Source of the DNA: Pelagomonas calceolata
Lineage: Eukaryota > Sar > Pelagophyceae > Pelagomonadales > Pelagomonadaceae
Direction of reading: 5' to 3'
Assembly (NCBI GenBank): GCA_918797485.1
Contig: CAKKNE010000003.1
Location: 2,418,001 to 2,482,000 of the forward strand
Length of the DNA stretch: 64,000 nucleotides
Notes under the pieces: generated by a model
The model's input: the letters and a program-made list of their open reading frames with translations, nothing else
The model's database searches: none
Told to the model about the DNA's origin: nothing
Made by a program: the position numbers and the translations under genes
Shown here: piece by piece, positions 1 to 9,075 of the stretch
Numbering within the stretch: the first letter of the stretch is position 1
Layout: every line of letters begins with the position of its first letter

Positions 1-130
1 CCAAGTAGCTTCTACAGAGCCGCACAGCCGCCAAGCTCAGTTCCGAACACCCCACACAAAAACACGAGGAATTCCATCACAGCCAGGTGGACGACGGCAG
101 GTCGAGACGGTCGACGGGCGCTACAGGTGC

Positions 131-158
131 TTGCTAGCGTCCTGTCAGACACTAGCAA
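131..158. repeat. CTAG palindrome, copy 1
   Basis: A 28-bp inverted repeat: the left arm TTGCTAGCGTC and right arm GACACTAGCAA pair at 10 of 11 positions. It belongs to the dispersed family described in the findings. It lies downstream of the ankyrin gene; whatever gene it might serve lies to the left of the window. Confidence 0.75.
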
Positions 159-328
159 TCACGCGGGAGCGGGAGGGGTACGGGGAACCCTGCGACGTAA
201 CTAGCCTCAGCCTCACGCGTCTCTTCAGTTGCTTTGCTTAGAGCTAGGCCGCCTAGCTACCCGGCCGCCGCGGGGCTGCTTCCGTCGAGAGCTCTTCACA
301 ATCATCAAACAACATAGCTTTACACTAC

Positions 329-1009
329 TCAGTAGTAGGCCGCGTGGAGCCAGAACTCAAGGACTTTCCGGACGAGTTCCGGCGGGAGAAGAGGCGTTTC
401 GAGGATCGACGCGATCCGCACGACGTGGGCTTGAGCGTATCTCTGGAATCCGCCGGCGTTTCTGACTCGTACGATGTACGGGTCCGTGTTATCTGTGGGT
501 ATCTCAGCGCCCGCGCGGAGAAATAAAGGCCACGTACGGCGAGGCCCTTCTTTGAGTGCAACGCGGAAAGGCGTATACCCGCTCCAGTCTCTTACATGAG
601 GAGAAGCGCCTGCGGCCAGGAGCACTTCGACGCAATTTGCACGGCTGTCCCTGCCAGCCGCAACGTGCAGTGCTGTGGTATAACCGTTTTTTGACGCAGC
701 ATCGAGATTAACGCCGCTTTGAACTAGCCACGACACCAATTCGACACTTCCACTTATAGCCGCATAGTGAAGTGGCGTGAGCCCAACAATATCGGTCGCT
801 TCCAAATTTGCCCCGGCGTCGCGAAGCAGCATGATGCAGGCCTCATGGTCGCGCGTAGCGCATTCAACATTTCGGCACAAGACATGCAGAGGTGTTCTTT
901 CCCAATCCTCATCGATATTATCGACTGTATCTGGCGGCACATCTTCCGCAAGCAACCGCCGGAGCGTCTCGACGTCAGCGTCGCGTGCGGCATCGTGTAT
1001 GGGTGCCAT
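329..1009 (-). CDS. Ankyrin-repeat protein
   Basis: About 226 residues from the internal start MAPIHDAARDADVETL, a typical opening for ankyrin proteins of this kind. Four to five ankyrin repeats follow, recognisable by TPLHVLCRN, TPLHYAAISGSVELV, TALHVAAG and a last diverged unit. The C-terminus LPPELVRKVLEFW followed by HAAYY resembles the tail of many algal ankyrin proteins, probably a short helix capping the stack. The open frame continues upstream to 1204 with a hydrophobic start, but that part contains a duplicated segment (SLWSDPLAPR and LSWSDPMAP, a direct repeat of about 24 bp some 90 bp apart) and looks like 5' leader. Function is protein binding; the partner is unknown. Confidence 0.75.
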   Translation of the reverse strand: MAPIHDAARDADVETLRRLLAEDVPPDTVDNIDEDWERTPLHVLCRNVECATRDHEACIMLLRDAGANLEATDIVGLTPLHYAAISGSVELVSWLVQSGVNLDAASKNGYTTALHVAAGRDSRANCVEVLLAAGASPHVRDWSGYTPFRVALKEGPRRTWPLFLRAGAEIPTDNTDPYIVRVRNAGGFQRYAQAHVVRIASILETPLLPPELVRKVLEFWLHAAYY

Positions 1010-1249
1010 AGGGTCAGACCAAGAGAGCAGCTCCCGGAGGAGGGCAGAATCGGCTCGCCCGGGGGGCTGAGGGTACCCTCGGCTGCGAGGCGCGAGCGGG
1101 TCAGACCACAGAGAGCAGCTCTTGAGGGTCAGCCAAGAGAGCGGCCGTTGAGAGGCGCTATTTATGGACAGCGCAGCGAAGACGAGCAGCCAGAGACCAT
1201 GCAATTGCGGTGCGCCGCCGTAGCTGCCTATGCGGCGTTCTATTAGTTT

Positions 1250-2141
1250 GTATTAATAGCCCAGCCCCCATTGTCTGTCCGTGAAGTTAGTGTAACTAGG
1301 GTATCTCAGCGATCTCTCTGGCAACGGACGGCGACAGCCACAGGTACCTCCTCACGGATCTCTACAAAAAAATTCCCAAAAAGCCGAGTATGAATGCATA
1401 GGGGCGTAAATTCCTTATTAAATTTTGGGACAAGACACTGGCCCGGCCAGAAATGACCGCAGAAACGGCCCCAGCAGCCCCAACCAGCCTGTGCGCTGGC
1501 ACGATGGTCCCTCCGCATCCACTCTTGGGTCAGGCAGCGTTTTTATGCTCGAGTTCGTCGCACAAGGCATGCCACCAAAAACCGGTCTGTGTGCGGCGGT
1601 CGCCGCGGCCGGCGTAAAGCGTCCTCACGGATGGAAGTGAACGTCGGAAGGGCCTTGCCCCCTGCCCGCGGCGACCTCGACGACTTGGTTACGTCGCTGG
1701 TGCATGAGGGCGCGCGGTGGGCGGCTCCACGCACGGCTCGGCGCGCGGTCTTCGGACTTGGAGTAGCTAGACGCGCTACTTGGTTTCGTCACGCTGCTCC
1801 TATTGTGACGCGGGGACGCCATGCGTTTACGGAAGCCCGGAAGAGTACACGGATCGTGGCGGGCGCCGCGGCGACGATTCGCGGCCGCGATCACCCCGTC
1901 GCTCGTGAGTGGGACGCCACCCTCGTCGATTCCGTGCGGCGTCTCGTCCGACCTCACGGGCCCGTCGTATCCCGGCGCTGCGCCTCATTCGCGTCCCGGC
2001 GCGTCCGCGTCGGGCCCCTTGCAGCTGTCCGCCAGTGTGTGTGTTAATATGCCTAATTTAAGTTACATTCCACCATTACACTACACCAAGCCCAAACTAA
2101 TAGACCCGCCGTACCGGCCAGTGACACTGCCGTCCGCGGGG
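1250..2141. other. Intergenic region without a convincing gene
   Basis: Several overlapping Arg-rich frames are open on both strands here, the longest at 1589-2047 on the plus strand, but none shows a domain, a signal sequence or a coding-like composition. I see no gene I can support. Confidence 0.5.
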
Positions 2142-2165
2142 GCTAGCGGCGTGTAAGACACTAGC
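2142..2165. repeat. CTAG palindrome, copy 2
   Basis: 24 bp starting GCTAGCGGC and ending GACACTAGC. It ends 3 bp before the ATG at 2168, the closest of all copies to a possible start. Confidence 0.8.
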
Positions 2166-2570
2166 AAATGGAGCAAGCTTACCCGCTCCATCTGGGCGGG
2201 AGGATTTTGGTTCCTCGTGTGTTTGATAGGCGCGATCTGCGGCTTCATCGGCGCGCACATCTACAACTCGTGCCTCGTGCTGGTCTACGTCGTCTTCGCG
2301 TGGGTCTGGGTCGCGGGACTGATCCTCAACATCATCGTGGTCACGATCTTCTTCTTCGCGAACCGGCACGAGTTCTCGTGGGTCGAGGGCAGCTTCACCG
2401 CGTGGTACATCGCGTTCATGGTGTGGTCGCTGATACTGCTCGTGGTGAGAGTATACATCGCGGGCTTCGTGCACAAGTTCTTCAACGCGCTGCAGTCCGT
2501 CGGCGACGACCGCGCGAAGGAGCTCGGGGAGCACTCGAACTACGACCAGAAGTGCGTCGTGGTCCCGTAG
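2166..2570 (+). CDS. Small membrane protein, three predicted TM segments
   Basis: The coding frame reads IWAGGFWFLVCLIGAICGF and on through three hydrophobic segments (about 2205-2270, 2275-2350 and 2400-2465), then a charged tail ending DQKCVVVP. I do not recognise the family. Start problem: the ATG at 2168 is in a different frame, and the TM frame has no ATG between the stop at 2154 and the first TM segment (only GTG at 2217). Either an upstream exon is spliced on, or the start is non-AUG, or there is a frame error. Palindrome copy 2 sits directly in front. A partly cysteine-containing C-terminus could be lipidated, but that is a guess. Confidence 0.5.
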   Translation, partial: KWSKLTRSIWAGGFWFLVCLIGAICGFIGAHIYNSCLVLVYVVFAWVWVAGLILNIIVVTIFFFANRHEFSWVEGSFTAWYIAFMVWSLILLVVRVYIAGFVHKFFNALQSVGDDRAKELGEHSNYDQKCVVVP

Positions 2571-2642
2571 CAAAGTCACGTCGTCGACGGCGTAAGTACT
2601 TCAGAGACTGTACTAGATATGTCAAGAGATACAACAAAGAAG

Positions 2643-3158
2643 TTACAAATCCGGCAAGCCCACGCATCCCGCGCGCAGGTAGTCGCGCACGAGCAGCCCC
2701 GTGACGTCGTGGCCGTCGTCGACGTGCTTCCACGCCTCCGCGCGCGCGTCCCACCGGTAGGTCTGCGCGCCGCTTACGGGCGAGAGGAGGCTCACTGTCC
2801 GGGCGTCGTCGTTGGGCGCGAGCGTGAACGCGCCGCGGCTCGCACCGAGGTCGACGACGACGACGCCGCCCTCGCGCGACGTCGCCACGCCGTCGAGGCC
2901 CGCGAAGGCGGCGGCGACGCGGTCGGCGAGGCGCGCCGCGCGCTCCAAGAATCGCGCGGGGTCGTCGTCGTCAACAACTGCGGCTCGCTTCGGCGCCGCC
3001 GTCGGCCGCCGCCGCCGGCGCTCGCGCTTCCGCTTCGGATCTGCAATGGCGGGCATGGCGGCCGGCGGCCCGCGGGCGGCCGTCGCAAGGGTCCGGCGCA
3101 TCGATGCGCCGCCAGAGCGCGCCGCCACGCACCGCACAAATCGGGCTGTGGCGTGCAT
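2643..3158 (-). CDS. FXN: Frataxin, mitochondrial
   Basis: 171 residues, or 152 if the second methionine (MRRTLATAARG) starts the protein; either way the N-terminus is Arg/Ala-rich like a mitochondrial presequence. The C-terminal 105 residues match frataxin/CyaY: an N-terminal helix with acidic residues (DDDDPARFLERAARLADRV), the sheet with FTLAPNDDARTVSLLSPVSG in place of the family's NKQTPNKQIWLSSPxSG, then YRWDARAEAWKHV and a final helix. Frataxin acts in the mitochondrial iron-sulfur cluster assembly complex as an iron-related activator of the cysteine desulfurase. The acidic ridge seems lighter than in animal proteins. No introns are needed. Confidence 0.85.
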   Translation of the reverse strand: MHATARFVRCVAARSGGASMRRTLATAARGPPAAMPAIADPKRKRERRRRRPTAAPKRAAVVDDDDPARFLERAARLADRVAAAFAGLDGVATSREGGVVVVDLGASRGAFTLAPNDDARTVSLLSPVSGAQTYRWDARAEAWKHVDDGHDVTGLLVRDYLRAGCVGLPDL

Positions 3159-3580
3159 CCTCGCGCGAAGCGATGCACAGGAGATGCAGAACGCTGCTGA
3201 AGCGATGCCAGGCGACCAGCTACGTGTGTGCTCTCGCGATAGTTGGCCAACCGACGGCTGTCTTACGCAAAGAGGCCTCTTACACTAGTGTGTGTGTTGT
3301 TATGCCCCTGCGAAAACGAGGCTTGCTGCCCCTCACAGCCTCAGGAGGACGCCAACGGGAAGCTTGCGCGATCTTGGTCGGAGGGCGGTTCTTCCGTTCC
3401 CCCGTCGGCCGCGTGCCTACGCTTGCTCGACGGCGTGGCGGTGTCGATTCCTCACCCCGATGCCGGCGCCGAGCTCCTGAGTGCGGGCATGTCACAAGTA
3501 CGACCGCGCGACCGAACGGGCAATTGTAACTCACGTTGTTCTTAAGCCTACGAACGAGCTTTATCGAAGCAGTAACTTGC

Positions 3581-4303
3581 TCAGGCTCTACGGTAACGGA
3601 GATCAAAATGCCGCGCCACCCATAAAGCCTCCTGCTCCGCTTCGAACGCGACCGCCGCCGCAACCTGTGCCGCCGTCGGGGCAACGGGCAACGGGAATCG
3701 CGACGCTGGCTCGATGCGGACGCTGTCGCCCTCGTCGCCCAGCGAGACCGCCCAGCAGTACTCCTCTTCTAGGCCCGTCGCCATCACGCCCAGCCGCTCG
3801 CCGTTCTTGAAGACGGTTAGGGTGCCGGTGTCGAGGTCGAGCAGCAGGCCGATGGCGTCGCCCCGCCTCGCGTCCTGGCTCCCGGGCCAGCCCTGCCCTG
3901 GCAGGGGATTCCCTGGCCAGGGATGGCCGCCGTAGTAGTCTCTCCGCTCAACGAAGTCAGGACAGGTCTCCGGCGCTTTGGCGCCGGGGTAGCGCAGCCC
4001 ATCGCGCGCGGAGTAGAAGCAGTGGCCGTCGACATCGTACGAGTACCCTCGGTTCTCGACATCGTAGCCTGGCCGGATCAAGCCGAAGTGCACACGTACA
4101 CGGTGACGTAAGATCGTGAAGGCCGCGTAGTGCCGTCCGCTACGCATCGGGACGGCGCTCGCAGCGGTGAGGGGGACCCCACGGGCATGAAATGAGTCAT
4201 TTTCAATTCTCGTCGCCACCCCGCCGCGCTGCGACAGATCGATGAACGGGTGCGAGCGCGAGAAGATCGCCGCCGGCCTCTGCACCTCGTGCATGCGCCG
4301 CAA
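3581..4303 (-). CDS. SPRY-domain protein
   Basis: 240 residues. The middle and C-terminal parts read as a SPRY/B30.2 fold: HYAAFTILRH, FGLIRPGYD, then GDAIGLLLDLDTGTLTVFKNGERLGVM and YCWAVSLGDEGDSVRI, the last two being the classic SPRY core strands. A loop rich in Gly and Pro (residues about 125-145) is an insertion. The C-terminus is a helix (AAQVAAAVAFEAEQEALW). Such domains bind protein partners; nothing here indicates which. The next gene on this strand is frataxin, 420 bp downstream. Confidence 0.75.
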   Translation of the reverse strand: MRRMHEVQRPAAIFSRSHPFIDLSQRGGVATRIENDSFHARGVPLTAASAVPMRSGRHYAAFTILRHRVRVHFGLIRPGYDVENRGYSYDVDGHCFYSARDGLRYPGAKAPETCPDFVERRDYYGGHPWPGNPLPGQGWPGSQDARRGDAIGLLLDLDTGTLTVFKNGERLGVMATGLEEEYCWAVSLGDEGDSVRIEPASRFPLPVAPTAAQVAAAVAFEAEQEALWVARHFDLRYRRA

Positions 4304-4642
4304 CCACTACTTGATAGTAGCAGCCTAGCCTAGCCACGATTCTGGCGTTGTGCGCGCGCGCCGCCCCTAGCCACCCCGCGCACCCCGGGCTGCTCGCAAC
4401 GTGCAGCGCCGCCCCTGTTGGCCCGGAAATGAGAGTTGCCCGCGTGAAAAATAGCCCAGAACACGCTGAGCACGGCCTTCAGCCTGGGGCTGCCCTGAAC
4501 GCTGCCGCGGCGCGCCGCCGGCCGGTTTTCCACGCAGGAGCTCGGTGCGCCGAGGGCCACAACGGCATGCTGGGCGAGTAGGCGATGCGTCCTGGGCGTC
4601 CTCGCACTTCAACGGGTCGAGCGCCGCGGAGCCTGGACGCTG

Positions 4643-4666
4643 GCTAGTGTCTTACTGCATGCTAGC
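4643..4666. repeat. CTAG palindrome, copy 3
   Basis: 24 bp starting GCTAGTGTCTTAC and ending GCTAGC, 220 bp upstream of the helicase ATG at 4887. Confidence 0.8.
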
Positions 4667-4690
4667 TCGAATTTTTACGGTCGAAAAAAG

Positions 4691-4835
4691 AGGCCGTCGC
4701 GCATCTAATCGCACCACATAACACCGTACTTTGCTCGCAATTCCTAAGAGGCCGCGACGAGTTCTAATCGCACCACATCGAGCCAAGAGCACTTCACGAG
4801 CTCGCAATTCCTAAGAGGCCGACAACTTGGCATCG
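4691..4835. repeat. Tandem repeat of about 60 bp, 2.5 copies
   Basis: Units begin AGGCCG, contain TCTAATCGCACCACAT and end GCTCGCAATTCCTAAG. Copies at about 4691-4748 and 4749-4815, then a partial one. They fill the space in front of the helicase gene, between palindrome copy 3 and the ATG. A second small duplication, AGCTGTACACAGGAC twice, follows at 4855-4884. Confidence 0.8.
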
Positions 4836-4886
4836 TACCACAGCCATTCAGCCAGCTGTACACAGGACAGCTGTACACAGGACGCC

Positions 4887-7016
4887 ATGCGCCAATCGCG
4901 AGACAGCCGCAAGGCCTACCGTAGGAACAAGCAACAACAAGCCGTCGACGCCAAGGCCGCGGACGAGGCCAAATACTTCTGGCAGTGCGTGGACAGGGGC
5001 GGCGCCGCGCCGCCGCTCGCCGGCGCGCGCGAGTTGTTTGGGCAGCAGTCGACGGGCATCAATTTTGCGCAGTACGAGAAGATCCCCGTGACGCGCGGCA
5101 AGGGCACGCCGTCGAACAAAGAGATCGCGCCTTTACAATCTTTTAGGGACGTGAACGGCGTGCCGCCGTGGCTCAAGGCGACGCTTACGGGTAAAGACCG
5201 GTTGAACTACGAGACGCCGACGCCCATCCAGAAGCACACGATCCCGCTGGCCCTCGCGGGCCACGACGTCGTCGCGACGGCGCAGACGGGCAGCGGCAAG
5301 ACCGTCGCGTTTTTGCTGCCTTGTTTAACCGCGGCGAGCGCCGCGGCGAAAGAAAGAAGGAAGGCCAATCAGAAGGGCCCGGCGACGCCCTCGACCTTAG
5401 TCCTGGCACCTACGAGGGAACTCGCGACGCAGATCGCCGAGGAGTGCGCGAAGTTGTGCTTCGACGCCCCAAGACAGCAAAAGAACTGGTGCGTCTGCTG
5501 CTACGGCGGGGCCAACGCGCGGCCGCAATTGTCATTTCTGGCGAGAGGTGTCGAGGTCCTCGTGGCGACGCCGGGTCGACTCGTTGATTTCCTCGAGAGG
5601 TCGACGCAGCGCGGGCCCCTCGTCGACCTATCGAACGTGCGCTTCGCGGTGCTAGACGAGGCCGACCGCATGCTCGACATGGGCTTCGAACCGCAACTGA
5701 AAAGGATCGTGGCCTACCTGCCGTCGTCGCTCCAGCGGCAGACGCTCATGTTCTCGGCGACCTTTTCGCAAGCGGTGAAGGGTGTGGCGCAGACGTACTT
5801 GGACGGGAGTCGACTGGCGGAAGTCACGGTGGGGCGGGTCGGGTCGTCCGTGGCGAGCATCTCGCAGTTCCTGGTCGAGGCGCCGCGGAGCGGCCGGAAG
5901 CAGGACAAGTTCCCTTTGTTAAGGGACGTGTTGGTGCCCAATGAAAAAACGATAGTGTTCGTGCAACGAAAGCGGGACACGGCCTGGGTCTGTAGAGAGT
6001 TAAGAAAGAAGCTGAACGTGCGGGCCGAGGACATTCACGGGGACCGGAACCAGTCGCAGCGCGAAGCGGCGCTCGCGGCCTTCAAGGCCGGGCGCTGCGA
6101 CGTGCTTTGTGCTACGGACGTCGCCGCACGAGGGTTAGATGTGACGGACGTGCAACACGTCGTACAGTTCGACCTGCCACAAGATGAATTTGATACCTAC
6201 GTCCATAGGATCGGCCGGACGGGCCGGGCGGGGAAGACGGGGCGGGCGACGGCGTTTTTCGTGCCTGGCTACGAGACGAACCGCGGGAACCAGGATCTAC
6301 ACCGCGATTTGGTGCGGTTGTTCAAGGAGAACAAGCAGCCTTTACCATCGTGGTTCCTCGACACGCAGAACCCGCGCTCGGCGAAGAATAATGGTCATGT
6401 GGATGCGAAGCGGGCGGGCTCGTACGGCGACCGCGGCGGTGACCGCGGCGGCAACGGCTACGCGGACCGCGGCGGAAAGGGCGGCGGGCGCGGCGGCGGT
6501 CGCGGCAAGGGTTCTGATGGCGGGCGCGGCGGCCGCGGCGGCTTCGACGGCGGCCGGGGCGGCGGCCGGGGCAAGGGCAAGGGCGGCAAAGGCGGCAAAG
6601 GGCGCGAGCGCCGCTACGACGACGAGGCGCCGCTGCCTGGCACGCGCGCCGAGGCCATCCAGCGCGAGCGCGCGGCCAAGGCCAAGGCCAAGGCGCAGGA
6701 GCCCGAGCAGCCGGCCTTCCGCAACCACCGTGAGTACATCGCCTGGCTCACGAAGCAGAAGGAGGCGCAGGAGAAGCGCGACGCGGCGCCGCCGCCGGCA
6801 CCGCGCCAGAAGAAAAACGGCGCGCCGCCGCCGCCGCCGCCGTCCTTCGTCGAGAACGGCAAGGGGCGCGGCGGGCGCGGCGGCGGCCGCGGGCGCGGCG
6901 GGCGGGGCCGCGGCGGGAAGGGTGGCCGCGGCGACGCGAAGAAGAAGGTCGAGGTCATCGACGTGACGGCGCCGGCGAAGTCCCGGCGGCGCGGCAGCAG
7001 GAAGGGTGCCGAGTGA
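4887..7016 (+). CDS. DEAD-box ATP-dependent RNA helicase, DDX3/Ded1 type
   Basis: 709 residues from the ATG at 4887 (MRQSRDSRKAYRR). Q motif NYETPTPIQ, motif I AQTGSGKT (about residue 131), Ia PTRELA, motif II VLDEADRML (about 256), III SAT, IV-V including GLDV, and VI HRIGRTGR (about 440) are all intact, so the enzyme should be active. The order and the N-terminal INFAQYEKIPV stretch resemble the Ded1/DDX3 subgroup, which unwinds mRNA 5' leaders for translation initiation. The C-terminal 220 residues are low-complexity RGG/GGR repeats with poly-Pro runs, typical of RNA-binding, condensate-forming tails. Near the end KKKVEVIDVTAP looks like a SUMO-interacting motif. An in-frame TTG upstream is probably not used. 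Confidence 0.9.
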   Translation: MRQSRDSRKAYRRNKQQQAVDAKAADEAKYFWQCVDRGGAAPPLAGARELFGQQSTGINFAQYEKIPVTRGKGTPSNKEIAPLQSFRDVNGVPPWLKATLTGKDRLNYETPTPIQKHTIPLALAGHDVVATAQTGSGKTVAFLLPCLTAASAAAKERRKANQKGPATPSTLVLAPTRELATQIAEECAKLCFDAPRQQKNWCVCCYGGANARPQLSFLARGVEVLVATPGRLVDFLERSTQRGPLVDLSNVRFAVLDEADRMLDMGFEPQLKRIVAYLPSSLQRQTLMFSATFSQAVKGVAQTYLDGSRLAEVTVGRVGSSVASISQFLVEAPRSGRKQDKFPLLRDVLVPNEKTIVFVQRKRDTAWVCRELRKKLNVRAEDIHGDRNQSQREAALAAFKAGRCDVLCATDVAARGLDVTDVQHVVQFDLPQDEFDTYVHRIGRTGRAGKTGRATAFFVPGYETNRGNQDLHRDLVRLFKENKQPLPSWFLDTQNPRSAKNNGHVDAKRAGSYGDRGGDRGGNGYADRGGKGGGRGGGRGKGSDGGRGGRGGFDGGRGGGRGKGKGGKGGKGRERRYDDEAPLPGTRAEAIQRERAAKAKAKAQEPEQPAFRNHREYIAWLTKQKEAQEKRDAAPPPAPRQKKNGAPPPPPPSFVENGKGRGGRGGGRGRGGRGRGGKGGRGDAKKKVEVIDVTAPAKSRRRGSRKGAE

Positions 7017-7060
7017 AGTGGTCATAAGTTCGTTTCGTTTTTAGACAGATAGATACAGGT

Positions 7061-8266
7061 TCAATAAACCTCCACGTGGTACCGCTTCTCCTTGCGGAGC
7101 GCCTTGATCCACGTCTTGAAGTCGAGGCCCCGCGCGACCGCCGCTTGTTCAAGAGCCGCCTCGATGCCCGGCTGCATGCCCTTGAGGCCGCACAAGTAGA
7201 GGTGGGCGCCGCCCGCGAGGCGCTCGAAGAGCTCGTCCGCGCGCTCCGTGAGCCGCTCCTGGACGTACATCTTCCCTCCAGTGGAAGTGGTCTGCTCCCT
7301 TGAAATCGCGAGTGTGAGCTCGAACTGGCCCGGCTTGTTCGCCGCGGCCTGCTCCCAGAGCTCCGGGTACAACACCGAGTCCGACGTCGGCCCGCCGAAC
7401 AATAACCAGGCCCGGCCCTCGAACGCCGCCGCCGCGGGCGTCCTTTCAATAAAGAGACGCTGAATGAACCCCCGGAAGGGCGCGACGCCCGTGCCCGTCG
7501 CGACCATGATGATGTCGGCCTCGTCGTCGTCGGGCAGGAGCATGCCTTTCCCGACGGCGCCCGTGATTTTCACGGAGGCGCCGGGCTTGGAGTCGCACAG
7601 AAAGTTCGAGCAGACGCCCTTCTTCGCTGGGTCCTCCGCACCGGTCTCGGGGTCCACATAAACGGCTCTACGGACGCAGAGCGACACGGACGTGCCGCCG
7701 CCGTCGTCCCCGTACCGCGACGACGCGATGGAGTAGAGCCGCTGCTGGTGGGGCTTGCCCGTCTTCGCATCAATGCCGGGCGGCAGCACGCCTATTGATT
7801 GGCCCTCGACGTAGGGCAGCCGCCCGCCCGTCTGCAGGGCCACGTGGCAGATCTCGCCCGGCGCGTCCGGGCCGATGGCGCGCTTCACGCTCATGACCGT
7901 GCTCTCGAGCGGCTGCGTCGGCTTGAACTTCGAGGCCGGCGTCTGCGGGTACTCGAGGAACGTGAGCTCGGGGCCCGGCGCGGCCGCGGCCGGTGCTGGT
8001 ACCGCCGCCGCATTTGAGGAGTAGATGGGCACGTCCGTGCGCTGGGCGAGCTCCTGCTCGAGCGCCGCGATCTTCTCGGCGTAGGACGCGTAGACCTCCT
8101 CCTTGGCCTTGCGCACGCTCTCGAGCTTGAGCGCGTGCTGCGCGGCGATCATGTCGGCCATCGCGTCGGCGGCGTCGAACTTCAGGGAGGTGCCGCCTTT
8201 GGAGAGGGACGGCGGCGGCTGCAACGCGCTGGCGAGCCCCGCAAGCGCGACGAGGAGACGCATCAT
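7061..8266 (-). CDS. petH: Ferredoxin-NADP+ reductase, plastid-targeted
   Basis: About 401 residues from MMRLLVALAGLASALQPP, a signal peptide with a stramenopile-type plastid junction. FAD site RLYSIASS, CSNFLCD, NADP site ATGTGVAPFRGF, YLCGLKGM and the canonical C-terminus YHVEVY are all present, so this is a photosynthetic FNR passing electrons from ferredoxin to NADP+. Between the targeting region and the catalytic core lies about 60 residues of charged helix (from FDAADAMADMIAAQHALK to IAALEQELAQRT), a likely coiled coil not usual in plant FNR; it may attach the enzyme to a partner or membrane. The gene ends 45 bp from the convergent helicase gene. In-frame starts at 8296 and 8263 are alternatives. 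Confidence 0.92.
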   Translation of the reverse strand: MMRLLVALAGLASALQPPPSLSKGGTSLKFDAADAMADMIAAQHALKLESVRKAKEEVYASYAEKIAALEQELAQRTDVPIYSSNAAAVPAPAAAAPGPELTFLEYPQTPASKFKPTQPLESTVMSVKRAIGPDAPGEICHVALQTGGRLPYVEGQSIGVLPPGIDAKTGKPHQQRLYSIASSRYGDDGGGTSVSLCVRRAVYVDPETGAEDPAKKGVCSNFLCDSKPGASVKITGAVGKGMLLPDDDEADIIMVATGTGVAPFRGFIQRLFIERTPAAAAFEGRAWLLFGGPTSDSVLYPELWEQAAANKPGQFELTLAISREQTTSTGGKMYVQERLTERADELFERLAGGAHLYLCGLKGMQPGIEAALEQAAVARGLDFKTWIKALRKEKRYHVEVY

Positions 8267-8474
8267 AGCTGAGAGCGTCCTAATGTGCCGCGCCACGGCT
8301 TACAAGCAGCAAATATCAAGGCGTTCTCTCGCTGTGTTTTGAAAGCTGATGGTATGGTATAGGTATAGGTAAGGGGTAAGGTATAGATAGGGACGCTTGG
8401 AGTTCAACGAATGACTTTAGCCTAGACATAGGGAGGGAGAGGGGTGCGACAGGGAGAAGACAGACAGGACGAGC

Positions 8475-9075
8475 TCAGGACCACGGGCACGACGCGCAGA
8501 CGGCCGGCCGGAAGATCCAGAGGATGATCGCCGCGATGACGGCAGACGTCGGGATGGTCAGGATCCAGGACACGAGGATCTTCCCGAGCATGGACCACTG
8601 GACGTGCTTGCAGCCGAGCGAGGCCAGCGCGACGGCCGTCACGGCGCCGATCTGGCAGTGAGTGGTAGAAACGGGCTGCTCCTGGATGGTGGCGATGACG
8701 ACGGACAGCGTCGAGCCGAACTCGATGCACCAGGCCGTGTGGAAGTCGACCGTCGCGATCTTGGACCCGACGGTGCGGATCACGCGCCAGCCGAGCGACC
8801 AGACGCCGAGCAGCACGAAGAAGCCGCCCACGGCCATGATCCAGACCTGTGTGGAAATCGGCCAGTGAGTTAGGTTATCTGAGCAGACGCAGCTACGGAG
8901 ACAACATCGCGTCGATGGCGTGGGGCGCCCGAAATTTGATTTCCACACAGATCCAGACGGGCGTCTCCGGCTGGTCGCACGAGTCGAGGCCGTTCTGGTA
9001 CGTGCCGAGCGTCGCCGAGAAGGCCGCCGTCGCGTTCGCCGTGTCGTTCGCGCCGTGGGCGAAGGACTGGACCCA
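8475..9075 (-). pseudogene. C-terminal half of a PiT-type phosphate transporter, 5' truncated
   Basis: Two exons encode only the second half of a PHO4/PiT transporter. Exon A (about 9075-8959) has the signature FAHGANDTANATAAFSATLG; after an intron at 8958-8847, exon B reads VWIMAVGGFFVLLGVWSLGW and on through four to five TM segments with QPVSTTHCQIGA, the second PiT signature. In-frame joining at the intron gives TPVWIMAVGG. No N-terminal half is found between here and the divergent CFAP52 gene; the reading frame hits a stop at about 9110. PiT proteins co-transport phosphate with Na+ or H+ and need both halves, so this is probably a truncated duplicate, or the 5' exons are unrecognised. Confidence 0.65.
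8839..8958 (-). mobile_element. Introner element forming an intron (best-preserved copy)
   Basis: A 104-bp element at 8847-8950 with perfect 13-bp terminal inverted repeats (CTGTGTGGAAATC at 8847-8859, GATTTCCACACAG at 8938-8950) and a perfect 8-bp target duplication (ATCCAGAC at 8839-8846 and 8951-8958; GTCTGGAT in the gene's sense). Spliced as an intron of 112 nt, the donor GT is the first two bases of the duplicated target and the acceptor CAG is the end of the inverted repeat, so removal restores the pre-insertion reading frame exactly. It holds the shared core CGTCGATGGCGT at about 8910. No protein is encoded; it must be mobilised by another enzyme. Confidence 0.9.

Noticed and set aside
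1589-2047. 152-residue plus-strand frame in the first large spacer
   Set aside because: Arg-rich, begins at a weak position, no recognisable fold; the opposite strand is equally open.
6342-7025. 227-residue minus-strand frame opposite the helicase tail
   Set aside because: Mirror of the GC-rich RGG coding repeats; no domain and Ala/Arg/Leu-only composition.
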